Origin: Candidatus Methylacidiphilales bacterium
Lineage (GTDB): Bacteria > Verrucomicrobiota > Verrucomicrobiia > Methylacidiphilales > CAZTYG01
Reading direction: 5' to 3'
DNA: 64,000 bases
NCBI GenBank assembly: GCA_033875315.1
Contig: JANRJG010000040.1
Coordinates: 1-64,000, forward strand
Shown: positions 9,645 through 19,052 of the stretch, piece by piece
How the letters are laid out: every line of letters starts with the position of its first letter
Numbering within the stretch: position 1 is the first letter of the stretch
Notes under the pieces: model-generated
What the model saw: the letters and a program-made list of their open reading frames with translations, nothing else
Database searches by the model: none
Told to the model about the DNA's origin: nothing
Program-made: the position numbers and the translations under genes

Positions 9645-9935
9645 CCCTGGACTGCTCCCGCTGAAGGTCTCCGCAAAGTGCGCGACCACGTGGTTCACAT
9701 TCATGCCAAAGACATCAGCATGGCGCAGAGTTCTGCGGAACGTGGCAAGGTCACGGGCACGCCGGTGGGTTGCGCCTGTGGGGAAGGCGTGGTGGATTGG
9801 AAGCGGGTGGCCGAGATTCTTGGGCCGGTGGACCGTGAGATCTTCCTGAGCGTGGAATGCGGCACGGTCGAACAGGCCAAACGCTCCCTGGTTTTCCTGC
9901 GGAAGGAGCTTGGCGCATACTTGGCCCCGGACTGA
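9645..9935 (+). pseudogene. Remnant of a sugar phosphate isomerase/epimerase
   Basis: An open frame from 9645 encodes roughly the last 97 residues of a TIM-barrel sugar isomerase: HIHAKDIS (metal-site His), GCACGEGVVDWKRVAEIL and EIFLSVECGTVEQAKRSL are typical of the family's C-terminus. The frame is closed by TAG at 9642, there is no plausible start (only an internal GTG at 9678), and nothing of the N-terminal two thirds is found upstream. It is best read as a 5'-truncated gene. It lies between a PEP-CTERM gene and the convergent gene ending at 9977. Confidence 0.75.
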
Positions 9936-9976
9936 TCCCTGGTTGCTGCGAACCAAGAATCGATGCTCGGGCAGGA

Positions 9977-12253
9977 TCAAAGAAGATAATCACGGCTGCT
10001 GTGCGGGAGAATCTGAACCTGCGGGAGATCCGATCCGAAGTTGGTTGGCAGTGGGTGCCGGCGGGCCCCTTCTGCTGTTTCTGCGAGGATTTTTACCCGG
10101 GCGGGAAAATCCGTCGGATTGGTCAAGCGCAGCGAATGGCGGCCAGAATCCATCCATTCCGCCAGGATATGGTCCAGGCAGCAGATCAGACCCGTGTCGG
10201 ATTGCGCGTACACGCCCGGAAGATCGGACCACGTCAGCATCAGGGCCACTTCGCACCAGCACGAATAGGCCGCCTGTTCGCCCAGAGGCTCGTTCCAGGA
10301 TGGCGTGACATTGACCCGTTCGCAGATCCAGCCGGGCGGAAGGAAGGATTTTCCGGGATGACCCCAGGTGATATTTGCGGCAATCGGCCTGTCCTCTCTT
10401 GAGACGAACTGGGGGAGCGAGTGGGCGATTTCGCGCAATACCTCGAGAACCCTGTGGTCTCCGCTGGCGCGGAAGGCACGCAACAGACCCACGCCGGAAA
10501 GCGTGCAGATTCCGGGCACGCCGCACTTGTTCTGGGCGTTGGCCAGCATGGTCCCGCGGGCGTCGATGCCGAGTTTGGCAAAGGTGGATTGTTCAGGAAA
10601 CCGATGGCGGTAAGAAATGACCCAGGATGAGGCCTGGGCAATCGCGTCGAGTGAGGCTTGCAGCCAGCGGGCTTCGCCCGTGGCCTCGTACAAGGCGATG
10701 AAGCTTTCCACCAAAGAAAAGGCGGATTCACAGTCCGGCGCCTGCGCAGCGTCTCCCGGTCCGCCAGTGGTGACTGCCCGCGCCAAATCTTCTTTGGCGT
10801 AATGTTCCGCGCTTTCCCCCGCAACCCGCAGAAACCCCTGATCTTGAAAATAATCCCCGGCCATGACGAGGGCGGCGGGAATGAGGGCTCCCGATGTGGA
10901 TCCGCCAATCACCACCCTGCCTGTTTCATAATCAATCAAGTAGCCAAAGTCTGCTTCCTGGTGCCAAATCTCGCAGAGGGCCGAGGCGGATTTCCGCAGG
11001 GTTGACTCCCAAGAGGGGGGGATGGGCTCGTTCCGGCGTCGCATCTGATGAAGCATGCGAAGCGCGAAGAGCAGGCAATCACCGTTCCGTCTGCTGAGAG
11101 TGTGGGGCTCGGGGCCTCCGTCCCAGTCGGCATAGCCGTCGCCATACCATGTTCCCGAAGGGGACATGATGGCCTTGAAAAGACCCCGTTCGGACACGCC
11201 CTCACGGAGCAAAAAATCCATGTTCCTTTTGGATCTTTCCCTGCTGCTGGCGTCGCCCTCCAAGTAGAGAGGAAGAGTGGCCAGTCCGCCACCAATCCAA
11301 CCGTTTTGCCAGAATTGGGAATCCTGACGTGGAAGCCAGGGGAGACCGACCTGGTAGATCCCTCGATCCTCGTTCCAGTTTTGCGCGTTTTGTTTTGAAT
11401 GGATGAGATCGGATGCGGCTGAAATAGGAAGGATGTTGGGCAGTGGGGGGTCATCTGGAAAACAGGCCTTCCGGCGGTCCATCAGCAGACTGAACAGGGC
11501 CTGCGGAGTATCCGCGTCAAACTCGTGCAGCTCCGCTTCCAGCAAAACTTCCGCTCCAGCAGCCCAATCAACAGGGTACCCGTTTTCGGGATGAAGATGG
11601 GCTGCCGCGAGATCGCCGATGGCCGGCTTGATTCCTGTCTCATGGGCTAGGGGATGCAGAAATCCGGGGGTGAGCCAGAGAAGATCCGCCCGGCTTCGGT
11701 CTCCATTTTCGATGACCTCCAAGCCATAAGCGCCAAGCGATGTCATCTGCCCGGTCAGTAGTAGCCAGCCACGTTTCCGCTCCGGGAAGAAAACACCCAT
11801 TCCTGGAATGGAGGCATCCACCGACAGTTGGTCGATGTGCGAGGGTCCCGGCAGATTCGAGAGCCTGGGAATATCCCCGATATCGAGCCGCTGTTTGTCA
11901 TCGCGCTGGCCCAGATCGCGGATTCCGGGTGGATAGCCCCGTTTGAGGGCGTCGAAACGGTTGCCTTGGTAGACCGAGCCGGGAATGAGGACGTAGTTTT
12001 CCTCAGACCAGGAATGATCCGTCCAGCACAGGCCGAGGCTGATTCCGCGCGCCGAACCCGCGGTGCAACGGACTTTCAGGCGGATTTTGTTTCCGGTTCC
12101 GTGATCCAGCGGGACCAAAGTAAGGGTGAAATCACAAGAAGCCCCCGCGGAAGTGATGGCGGTGGCTTGGCCCGGCGTCAGGCCGAAATGATGGATTTTC
12201 GTACGTGACCTGCCCTGATGCTCGGCGATGACGGCGGTAAGTTCCCAGTTCAA
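9977..12253 (-). CDS. Large protein with a probable six-hairpin (alpha/alpha toroid) domain, unknown function
   Basis: 758 aa, not assigned to a named family. The first about 250 residues look like a beta-rich domain. From about 300 on, repeated helical pairs with aromatic and acidic motifs (GDCLLFALRMLHQMRRRN, GPGDAAQAPDCESAFSLVES) resemble the toroid fold of glycosidases and lyases. No signal peptide and no certain catalytic pair. The start is TTG, preceded by a TGA codon and an AGGTAGA sequence about 8 bases upstream, so no longer form is possible. It begins 32 bp after the BNR-repeat gene and is very probably in its operon. Inferred role: processing of oligosaccharides released by secreted enzymes. 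A hydrolase or a lyase is possible. Confidence 0.72.
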   Translation of the reverse strand: MNWELTAVIAEHQGRSRTKIHHFGLTPGQATAITSAGASCDFTLTLVPLDHGTGNKIRLKVRCTAGSARGISLGLCWTDHSWSEENYVLIPGSVYQGNRFDALKRGYPPGIRDLGQRDDKQRLDIGDIPRLSNLPGPSHIDQLSVDASIPGMGVFFPERKRGWLLLTGQMTSLGAYGLEVIENGDRSRADLLWLTPGFLHPLAHETGIKPAIGDLAAAHLHPENGYPVDWAAGAEVLLEAELHEFDADTPQALFSLLMDRRKACFPDDPPLPNILPISAASDLIHSKQNAQNWNEDRGIYQVGLPWLPRQDSQFWQNGWIGGGLATLPLYLEGDASSRERSKRNMDFLLREGVSERGLFKAIMSPSGTWYGDGYADWDGGPEPHTLSRRNGDCLLFALRMLHQMRRRNEPIPPSWESTLRKSASALCEIWHQEADFGYLIDYETGRVVIGGSTSGALIPAALVMAGDYFQDQGFLRVAGESAEHYAKEDLARAVTTGGPGDAAQAPDCESAFSLVESFIALYEATGEARWLQASLDAIAQASSWVISYRHRFPEQSTFAKLGIDARGTMLANAQNKCGVPGICTLSGVGLLRAFRASGDHRVLEVLREIAHSLPQFVSREDRPIAANITWGHPGKSFLPPGWICERVNVTPSWNEPLGEQAAYSCWCEVALMLTWSDLPGVYAQSDTGLICCLDHILAEWMDSGRHSLRLTNPTDFPARVKILAETAEGARRHPLPTNFGSDLPQVQILPHSSRDYLL

Positions 12254-12285
12254 TCAATCTACCTGACAGGTGGCGTGCGCATGAA

Positions 12286-15255
12286 TCACGGTTGCTCGAT
12301 GCGCAGTCGGATGAACCGTTTTGTGGCGGAAGACATGGGCACCGTATCGCGGTAGGTCAGCGTTTCCGTCCCGTTTCCATTGTCCTGCGCGGGGCCGGTC
12401 AAAAGGGCGTCCGACCAGGTGCCGAGATTGCCCGAGACCTCCACCCGGTAGTTGATGTCGAGAAGTGATTTGGGTCTGCGCATGGTGAATGAGAGGAAAC
12501 CAGATCCAGAGTCTGGTATCTGCCATGCGGGAAGACCGTTGGCAAGTCCGGTGTGAGTCTTGGCATCCGGTAGCGAAGGATTCATGCCCAGTGCGAATTC
12601 GGTCAAATTGGAAACTCCATCACCGTCCGGATCTGCGTTTGGGATGAGCAGTGCCGGGTTGGTTCCTTCCGGGAATGCTTCTTGAATGAAGTCCGCAAAG
12701 ACCGCGGAGTTGGGCGAGACCGTGATGGTCAATTCGTTGTTGGTTTCGGCCTGGGTGTCCGAGGCGGAGAGACGCAGGCGGTACGAACCGGCCCGGCTGA
12801 AGGTCGCGGAGCTGGAGGCGCCCGTTGCGTTGCCGAAGACCACGGTTCCCGGTCCGCTGACCAATTCCCAGAAAGAGGTGAGTGCGCCGCCCCGGCCATC
12901 ATCGGATACCGAGCCCGACAGGTTGGCCGGAACCGCGCTGGTGGCCGCGGGGGGCGTGCCGGTGGAAACAAGAGGGGCGATATTGAGGGTGCCGGCCAGG
13001 CTGGAAATCTCGGAATCGGTCAGGGCGCGCTGAAAGAAACGGATATCGTCCACGGCCCCGTCGAACCAAGTCGAAGCGCCTGCGTGGGTGAGGCCGATTT
13101 TGATGGCCGAGGGATAATCCGGAACCGAGGTGAAAGGTTCGCTGGCGGTTGCGTCAAGCAATCCGTTGACATAGAGTCTGGCCCTCTGTGCGGCGGGCTG
13201 CGTTCCGTCGTAAACGACGGTGACATGATACCAGGTTCCCAAGGCGAACTGGGTGCTGCTTGTAAAGCGGCTGGTATTGCCGTTGATATCCACGCTGATT
13301 TTTTTGTAGGCGGCGTCCAAGGGGTTTCCTTGGAGGAAGGTGGTGAAGGAGTTGTTGGTCGTCGGTGCATCCCGCTTGGAAACCAAGCCGGCCCCCGCGG
13401 TGTTGTAAGAATTCGCCTTGAACCAGTAACTGAGTGAAAAGGCGCTGCCCGGCTCGAGTGTCGCCGCGTCGGGAATGTTGAGGTAACTGTTGGACCCGTT
13501 GAGTCTTAAGGCTCGTCCTGCAACCGCGTCGGTCTGCCAGCTTGCACTCCCGGTGAGGGTGCCATGGTTGCTGTTTCCTGAGATGTCCGTCGCGGCTGTG
13601 CCGGAGCTTTCATCCAGTTTGAGCCAGAGTGCGGGGCTTGTCGGGTCCGCGTTTCCGACATGCACCGTCACATCCTTGGTGGTGGTCAGCTCGGAGTCGC
13701 TGGCGGTCAATCGTAGAATGTATTTCCCCGTCTGGATGAAGGTGGCGCGGGTGTCGCGGTCGGTGGCGTTGTCGAAGGTGACGGCGGCCGGGCCGCTGAG
13801 CAAATTCCATTGGGTGGTGACGGGGGAAGGCTGTCCGTCGTCGGATACATCCGCCCTCAGGCGCATACGCCCGGAGGTTCCCGGTAGGACGGCGCTGCCC
13901 GTGGCCGGGGAGAGCAGGGAAATGACGGGGGCCTTGTTCAAAAACGAGTTGCTGAAATAGCCCTGCACCGACGTCGACCAGCTGAGATAACTGGAATAGG
14001 TTCCCCGCATCCAAAGCAGGGCGTAGTTGTATCCGCTGTGGTCACGGGGCACGTAGGGACGCAGATTGTCGGCGGTCGAATTGGAGGTCACGGCCTGCCA
14101 GGAAAAAGTGAGGCCGCCGTCGGTCGTCACGCCCCGGTAGATTTCGTAGCGTTCATTGGTGTTGAGGGGGACATTGGTGAGGGTGGAGAGATCGAAGGGA
14201 TTGGCCGCGTTGGTGGACAGGTAGACCACATTGGGATCGGCCGGATCGATGCTGATACCGCCGGCATAATCGTCTTCGGATCCGTACAGAGGCCGGCCGG
14301 CATGCGCGATGAAACGTTTTTGCCACCCACTGCCCGGCACCCAACGGGCGTAGTAGTAATAGATCCTGTCATTGTACCAATTCGGGCCGGTGACAAAGTC
14401 CGATTGGACCGAGAAGACGCACACGGGGCTGCCCCCGGATCCGTAGGTGATGTCCCAGCACCAGGCCCGCCCTCCAGGGATATGATTGTTGGGGTCCGTG
14501 GTGGCCGCATCGCTGTATTGATAGATGACGGATCCGCGTTCCCCGGCGTCGTGAAGCAAGGGAAGGGCCGATGCCGTTTTCAAAAGACTGCCGTCGGTCT
14601 TGTAGACCGCGTTGCCCGAGTAATAGGCGTGATACAGGGAGTTGGCCACGTCCCGCGGGTGTCCGTCGGTGTAGAGGAAGTCGATCCGTCCGGCGGCATC
14701 CGAACAGTATTTGACATAGGGCCTGACGGAGCTGGCGTTTCCGGTGAGGATCAGCATCTTAGCCGGGGACCAGGAGGCCCCACCATCATCGCTGGTGATG
14801 AAGGTGGGGTTGAAATTGAGGTTGCGCATGAAGTGGTAGATCCGGCCGTTCTCGAGCGATAATTGGTAGGGGTTGGCGTAGCTGATCCGCTCGCTGCTGT
14901 TGTAGGCCTGCTCGCCGCCCCAGTTCGAGGGCAGTGACGGATTGTTGTTGGAAGCCCTGTATTCCAGGCTGGTGGAGGTTCCGGCATGCCGGGCATAGAA
15001 GGCCATCAGCGTTCCGTCCTGCCGCTTCAAGAGCGCGGGGTTGTCGTGGTCATCGATTTCATTCCAGGAACTTGTCCACAGCTCGACGGGGCTGCCGCTG
15101 CCCGGAGTGTAAGAAGAAAGGACCGACTTGCCGTCGCTGTTCCGCATGTAGCCGAAGTAAAGCACGCCGTCCTTGAAAAGGGCGCGTGGGTCATTGAACC
15201 AGGTCCAGGCCCCGTCGGGAGCGAGCGTTACCGGCACTTGGGGGAAGCTGGTCAT
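12286..15255 (-). CDS. BNR-repeat, PKD and LamG multidomain protein
   Basis: About 989 aa. The first ~430 residues are a beta-propeller of the BNR_4 type (AWTWFNDPRALFKDGVLYFG; TSDDGGASW; TTDGGLTFSW). A PKD-like domain follows (LRADVSDDGQPSPVTTQWNL), then a concanavalin-like LamG domain (LWLKLDESSGTAATDISGNS to VDDIRFFQRALTDSEI), a second PKD-like domain, and a tail with DPDGDGVSNLTEFALG, a calcium-binding-type repeat. This combination is typical of secreted polysaccharide-binding or lyase-related proteins. The frame is open to a TTG at 15390 inside a terminator hairpin, so I start at the ATG at 15255. No clear signal peptide follows that ATG, which is odd for such a protein; the true N-terminus may lie upstream. 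Confidence 0.82.
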   Translation of the reverse strand: MTSFPQVPVTLAPDGAWTWFNDPRALFKDGVLYFGYMRNSDGKSVLSSYTPGSGSPVELWTSSWNEIDDHDNPALLKRQDGTLMAFYARHAGTSTSLEYRASNNNPSLPSNWGGEQAYNSSERISYANPYQLSLENGRIYHFMRNLNFNPTFITSDDGGASWSPAKMLILTGNASSVRPYVKYCSDAAGRIDFLYTDGHPRDVANSLYHAYYSGNAVYKTDGSLLKTASALPLLHDAGERGSVIYQYSDAATTDPNNHIPGGRAWCWDITYGSGGSPVCVFSVQSDFVTGPNWYNDRIYYYYARWVPGSGWQKRFIAHAGRPLYGSEDDYAGGISIDPADPNVVYLSTNAANPFDLSTLTNVPLNTNERYEIYRGVTTDGGLTFSWQAVTSNSTADNLRPYVPRDHSGYNYALLWMRGTYSSYLSWSTSVQGYFSNSFLNKAPVISLLSPATGSAVLPGTSGRMRLRADVSDDGQPSPVTTQWNLLSGPAAVTFDNATDRDTRATFIQTGKYILRLTASDSELTTTKDVTVHVGNADPTSPALWLKLDESSGTAATDISGNSNHGTLTGSASWQTDAVAGRALRLNGSNSYLNIPDAATLEPGSAFSLSYWFKANSYNTAGAGLVSKRDAPTTNNSFTTFLQGNPLDAAYKKISVDINGNTSRFTSSTQFALGTWYHVTVVYDGTQPAAQRARLYVNGLLDATASEPFTSVPDYPSAIKIGLTHAGASTWFDGAVDDIRFFQRALTDSEISSLAGTLNIAPLVSTGTPPAATSAVPANLSGSVSDDGRGGALTSFWELVSGPGTVVFGNATGASSSATFSRAGSYRLRLSASDTQAETNNELTITVSPNSAVFADFIQEAFPEGTNPALLIPNADPDGDGVSNLTEFALGMNPSLPDAKTHTGLANGLPAWQIPDSGSGFLSFTMRRPKSLLDINYRVEVSGNLGTWSDALLTGPAQDNGNGTETLTYRDTVPMSSATKRFIRLRIEQP

Positions 15256-15364
15256 GGGGAAAAGGAAGGGGGCATGGGTCAGGGTGGCGACTCGAACCAG
15301 TGCATTCTTCAATGAAACCGGCGCAGAAAGGGATGTCGGGATAGGCACATGGCTGGACTTCAAG

Positions 15365-15397
15365 AAAAACCCCCTTGGAGCAGCTTCCAAGGGGGTT
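15365..15397 (-). terminator. Intrinsic terminator after the PEP-CTERM gene at 15421
   Basis: On the minus strand a 10-bp perfect stem, CCCCCTTGGA paired with TCCAAGGGGG (15370-15379 and 15386-15395), with a 6-base loop is followed directly by TTTTT (15365-15369). It lies 24 bp past the stop codon of the gene ending at 15421 and about 110 bp before the BNR-gene ATG. It may fully separate the two genes or act as a partial, attenuating stop. Confidence 0.85.
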
Positions 15398-15420
15398 GGA
15401 GTTACGATCTGTGAGTTTTC

Positions 15421-16323
15421 TCAGGGGTTCTTTTTCATCCGCCGCAAGGCCAAAAGTGAAATCAGGCCCCCCGCCACCAGGGCATAGGAGGAGGGTTCGG
15501 GGATGACCGTCACCACATCGGCATATGTGGTGCCCAAAGTGAAGTTGTCGAAGCGGACGACGTCGCTCGGGGGCGTCTGGGTGTCATATTGGGCTGAACT
15601 GGCCCCGGCAAACATGGTGAAGGCATTGATATTGTTGAGGCCGGTGTTGGCCCCGCTCGCGGTGGCGGTGGCAAGGTATTGAGAGGAAAGAGTCGGTTCG
15701 GTTCCCACATTGGGATTCACCCACAGGTCGATCTGGTTGTAGGCACTGCCGTCCCAAGTCAGCTTGCCCACAACCATGTAGGTCTGACCACTGGTCAATG
15801 CCGAGCCAGCTGCGACAGCGCTGGGTGCAGACGCCCCACGAACGCGGGCATTGATCTGATTGTTCGAGTATTGCATCGCGAGATAATTGCTGGAACCCGC
15901 ATTACCGGCGGCATTGTTGAACTGGAAACGCATGAAATCATCCGTGTCCCCGTTTGGGTTGGTGTAATTGAAGAGGTAGCTGAAATACAGATTCTGGGCG
16001 GTTTGGCTGGTGAAAGAGATGTTGGCCACGGCTGTCGGGTTCCAGCCCCGGAGCGACGCATTCTGGCTTCCCCCGTTGTTGGTGACGGTGCCATTAGAGT
16101 AGGTCAGCGGACTTGTGTTGTACACAACCCAGTCACCTGCGCTGCTCCAAGAGCCCTGGCCGCTCAGTGCTGTTCCCCCGCCAGAACCTGTAAACGTAGG
16201 AGACTCGAAATTCGATGTGATGATGACGGCGGACTGGAGAGGTGTGATTGCGCCAGAGATCAAGACAAGTCCCAAGGCGATCGAGAAGACCGAGAGTTTT
16301 TTCGTTTTCATAGCATTTTTCAT
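15421..16323 (-). CDS. PEP-CTERM sorting-domain secreted protein
   Basis: 300 aa. Signal peptide (Lys-rich start, then LSVFSIALGLVLISGA), a Ser/Thr/Asn-rich beta-sandwich-like body that may bind carbohydrate, and a C-terminal VIPEPSSYALVAGG, hydrophobic helix and RRMKK tail. The family signal directs exosortase-dependent surface sorting. It starts at the ATG at 16323; a second in-frame ATG is four codons later. Divergent from the LacI gene at 16417 with 93 bp between starts, and closed by a strong terminator downstream. Confidence 0.9.
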   Translation of the reverse strand: MKNAMKTKKLSVFSIALGLVLISGAITPLQSAVIITSNFESPTFTGSGGGTALSGQGSWSSAGDWVVYNTSPLTYSNGTVTNNGGSQNASLRGWNPTAVANISFTSQTAQNLYFSYLFNYTNPNGDTDDFMRFQFNNAAGNAGSSNYLAMQYSNNQINARVRGASAPSAVAAGSALTSGQTYMVVGKLTWDGSAYNQIDLWVNPNVGTEPTLSSQYLATATASGANTGLNNINAFTMFAGASSAQYDTQTPPSDVVRFDNFTLGTTYADVVTVIPEPSSYALVAGGLISLLALRRMKKNP

Positions 16324-16416
16324 AGTTTGGGCTTCGCTGGATTACATTCCTTCGATTGGTGTGATTGTTACTTATGAGCTTGTTTCCTTCCATTCACTTT
16401 TTATGCTTATTGGTGC

Positions 16417-17469
16417 ATGAAGAAAAGCCGAATCAGTCTGCGTGAGTTGGCAAAAATGGCGAATTGTCATTATACGACCGTGTCCCGGGCCCTGAAGGGG
16501 CATCCGGGGATACCGCAGGAGACCCGGGAACGGATCGAGAAGCTGGCCCAAACGCACCACTATCGTCCCGATCCCGCCCTCGGGGCCCTTAACGCCTACC
16601 GTAACAGCAAGCGCAAGAAACACTTCCAAGGGACGCTGGCCTGGTTGGATTTTTTCCCGGGCCGTGCCCAAACTATGGAAGTGTATCCGCGGACCTGGCG
16701 GGGCTGCGTGGCCCATGCCGATACCTTGGGTTATCAAGTGGAGATGTTCTGGGGTGGGGACCCCGCCATGAAAGGCAACCGGCTCAGCCGCATCCTGCGG
16801 CAACGGGGTATTCAAGGACTGCTGTTTGCTCCCCTGCCAAATCCGGGCCTCAAGCTCGAGATGGAATGGGAGTGGTTTTCCTGCGTGTCCCTCAGCCCCT
16901 CGCTCCTCCAGCCCCAGATGCATGCTGCCTACTGCAATCAGTTCGAATCCATGCGCATGATGGTGCGCGAACTTTACCTGATGGGTTACCGACGCCTGGC
17001 CCTGGCGATGGAAGAGGCACATGATGAACGGGTGCGTTTTTCCTGGACGGCAGGGTTCATTGCCGGAACCCACCATCTGGGGATCGAGCGGAAGGACGCC
17101 ATCCTTCGCACGGCTGGATACCGGACATGGGATTTATCGGTTTTTGAGTCCTGGGTCCGGAAGACGAGGCCCGACGTGATCATAGCCGCCGATTATGATT
17201 TCCGCCCGGTCTTGGCCGAGATGGGACTGCGGGTGCCGGAGGATATCGGGTGTGTCTGGACGGATCCCCGGGGCTTCGGACCGGAGGCGGGCGGCCTGGA
17301 CCAGCAATTTGGTTTGATGGCGCAATCGGCGGTGAACTTTGTCGTGGCCATGATCCAGCGGGCGGAAACGGGGCTGCCGACCGAACCCCTCCAAGTCATG
17401 AACAGCTCGCTTTGGGTGCCCGGCTCCACGGTTCGCCAGCAAGAAGTTAATTCTTCCCACAGAATCTGA
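16417..17469 (+). CDS. LacI-family transcriptional regulator
   Basis: 350 aa. An N-terminal helix-turn-helix (ISLRELAKMANCHYTTVSRA, residues 6-25) is followed by a periplasmic-binding-protein-like ligand domain (RGIQGLLFAPLP; TRPDVIIAADYD). The hinge reads YRPDPALGALNAYR. Close paralogue of the LacI protein at 29284 (both have RLSKILR or RLSRILR, RGIQG and LIAPLP or LFAPLP). Divergent from a PEP-CTERM gene and followed on the same strand by the sialate esterase and GH63-like genes, so either side could be its target. Confidence 0.93.
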   Translation: MKKSRISLRELAKMANCHYTTVSRALKGHPGIPQETRERIEKLAQTHHYRPDPALGALNAYRNSKRKKHFQGTLAWLDFFPGRAQTMEVYPRTWRGCVAHADTLGYQVEMFWGGDPAMKGNRLSRILRQRGIQGLLFAPLPNPGLKLEMEWEWFSCVSLSPSLLQPQMHAAYCNQFESMRMMVRELYLMGYRRLALAMEEAHDERVRFSWTAGFIAGTHHLGIERKDAILRTAGYRTWDLSVFESWVRKTRPDVIIAADYDFRPVLAEMGLRVPEDIGCVWTDPRGFGPEAGGLDQQFGLMAQSAVNFVVAMIQRAETGLPTEPLQVMNSSLWVPGSTVRQQEVNSSHRI

Positions 17470-17483
17470 CAGCGAGACTGGCC

Positions 17484-17495
17484 TTAACGCATTCA
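17484..17495. promoter_or_regulatory. Weak candidate LacI operator before the esterase gene
   Basis: TTAACGCATTCA matches TTAACGTATTAA (the site at 61278) at 10 of 12 positions and lies 48 bp before the sialate O-acetylesterase gene. It has one more deviation than the five stronger sites, so it is only a candidate. Confidence 0.3.
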
Positions 17496-17542
17496 GCAAG
17501 GCCCGGCTTTGCTGTGATCGTCCCAGGGCGAGACTTTTTATC

Positions 17543-19039
17543 GTGCCACCTCCATATACTTTTGGGTTGATCCTGGGTGGGCTCCTGGGTGCCGGGTTGT
17601 GCGCCATGCCCTGTGAGGCGGTGGCGGCACCACGGCCGTCCGCGTTGTTTGCGCCCGGCTGCGTGCTACCGAGGGAATGCGGTGCGGTGGTGTTTGGCGA
17701 CCAGGCCGTGGCGGGCGAGGAAGTGAGAGTGGGATGCAACAACCAATGGGGCAGTGTCATGGCCGATGCTAACGGGAGGTGGGAGGTGTCTCTTCCGCCC
17801 TTGCAGGCCGGCGGTCCCTACGTGCTGGTGATTGAGGCTGCCTCGGGAACGGTGAGAGTCGAGGACGTGCTTGTGGGTGACGTGTGGTTATGTGCGGGGC
17901 AATCCAACATGGCCAACGGGATGAAAGACTCCCTGGCATCGGAGTGGAAAGAGGCGCAACAACAGGCCCCGGATCACCAATTGCGCTGGCTGAATGTTCC
18001 TCTGGGGCGCAGTCCACAACCGGAAACCCGGATCAAGGGGGATGCGCGCTGGATGGTTTCGCAGCCGGGGACCCTGGGTGGGTGTTCGGCTGTGGGGTGG
18101 CAGTTTGGCCGCCATCTGAGGCAGGAACTGGATGTGCCTGTAGGCTTGGTGGTGGCCGCCTGGGGAGGGACCCAGGCCCAGGGTTGGATTCCCCGGGAGG
18201 CCTTGCAGGTTTACGACACCCCTTTGGTGGCCAAGTATGATGCTTGGCGTCTTGCTCAGGCAAAGGAAACAGAGAAAGAAAACGACCCCTCCGGCACGGA
18301 AAGCAAACCTCCTTTTGGACACAGCGATACACCGATGGAAATTTACCATGCGGTGATTCATCCACTTGTGCCTGCGAGATTTACCGGGGTGCTCTGGTAT
18401 CAGGGTGAACAAGATGCGGGTCGGGGTCGGGCTTATGTCCAATCCTTGCGGGCGCTGGTGGAAGGATGGCGCTCGGTGTTCCGGCAACCGGATCTTCCCT
18501 TCCTGATCGTTCAACTGCCGGCTTATGGCGGCCAGTACTCTGGCGGTTTTGTCGGCATCCGCGATGCCCAAGCCGAAGCCGTCCGTTTGATTCCCCGGAC
18601 GGCGTTGGTGGTGACCATTGACCAAGGGGACCCCGAGGACATCCACCCGAAAGCCAAAGCGGAAGTCGGTCGGCGGGCGGCACTGGCCGCGCGGGGTGGG
18701 GTTCATGGGCAGAAAGTGGCCTGGAAGTCCCCTGAAGTGATTGGGGTGGTTGCGGAAGGTTCCTCAGTGCTCCGCGTTCAATTCGATACCATGAACCAGG
18801 CATTGAAGAGCTTGGATGACCAACCCCTGCGCAGCTTTGAAGTGGTGGGGGCAGGGGGAGAATTCAAATCCGCCCGGGCTGAGATCGATGCGCGCCAACG
18901 GGACGTGGTATGGGTATGGTCCAGTGAAGTGGATCATCCGACGGTCGTTCGCTATGCCGTCGCACCCGATCCCCGGGCCAATTTGGAGACCGGTGATGGA
19001 TTGGCCGTTGGTCCCTTCAAGCGACGTGTATCTGAATGA
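17543..19039 (+). CDS. Sialate O-acetylesterase-like SGNH hydrolase
   Basis: 498 aa with a GTG start and an N-terminal signal peptide (FGLILGGLLGAGLCAMPCEA). The SASA-family block GQSNM is at 119-123 with Ser121 as the likely nucleophile; WYQGEQD at 285-291 and DIHPKAK (Asp366, His368) complete a plausible triad. A small beta domain precedes the catalytic part, as in the family. Members remove O-acetyl groups from sialic acid or from plant-type polysaccharides; the substrate here is more likely an acetylated polysaccharide, by context. The GH63-like gene follows with 13 bp between stop and start. Confidence 0.88.
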   Translation: MPPPYTFGLILGGLLGAGLCAMPCEAVAAPRPSALFAPGCVLPRECGAVVFGDQAVAGEEVRVGCNNQWGSVMADANGRWEVSLPPLQAGGPYVLVIEAASGTVRVEDVLVGDVWLCAGQSNMANGMKDSLASEWKEAQQQAPDHQLRWLNVPLGRSPQPETRIKGDARWMVSQPGTLGGCSAVGWQFGRHLRQELDVPVGLVVAAWGGTQAQGWIPREALQVYDTPLVAKYDAWRLAQAKETEKENDPSGTESKPPFGHSDTPMEIYHAVIHPLVPARFTGVLWYQGEQDAGRGRAYVQSLRALVEGWRSVFRQPDLPFLIVQLPAYGGQYSGGFVGIRDAQAEAVRLIPRTALVVTIDQGDPEDIHPKAKAEVGRRAALAARGGVHGQKVAWKSPEVIGVVAEGSSVLRVQFDTMNQALKSLDDQPLRSFEVVGAGGEFKSARAEIDARQRDVVWVWSSEVDHPTVVRYAVAPDPRANLETGDGLAVGPFKRRVSE

Positions 19040-19052
19040 GAGGGATCGTGCG

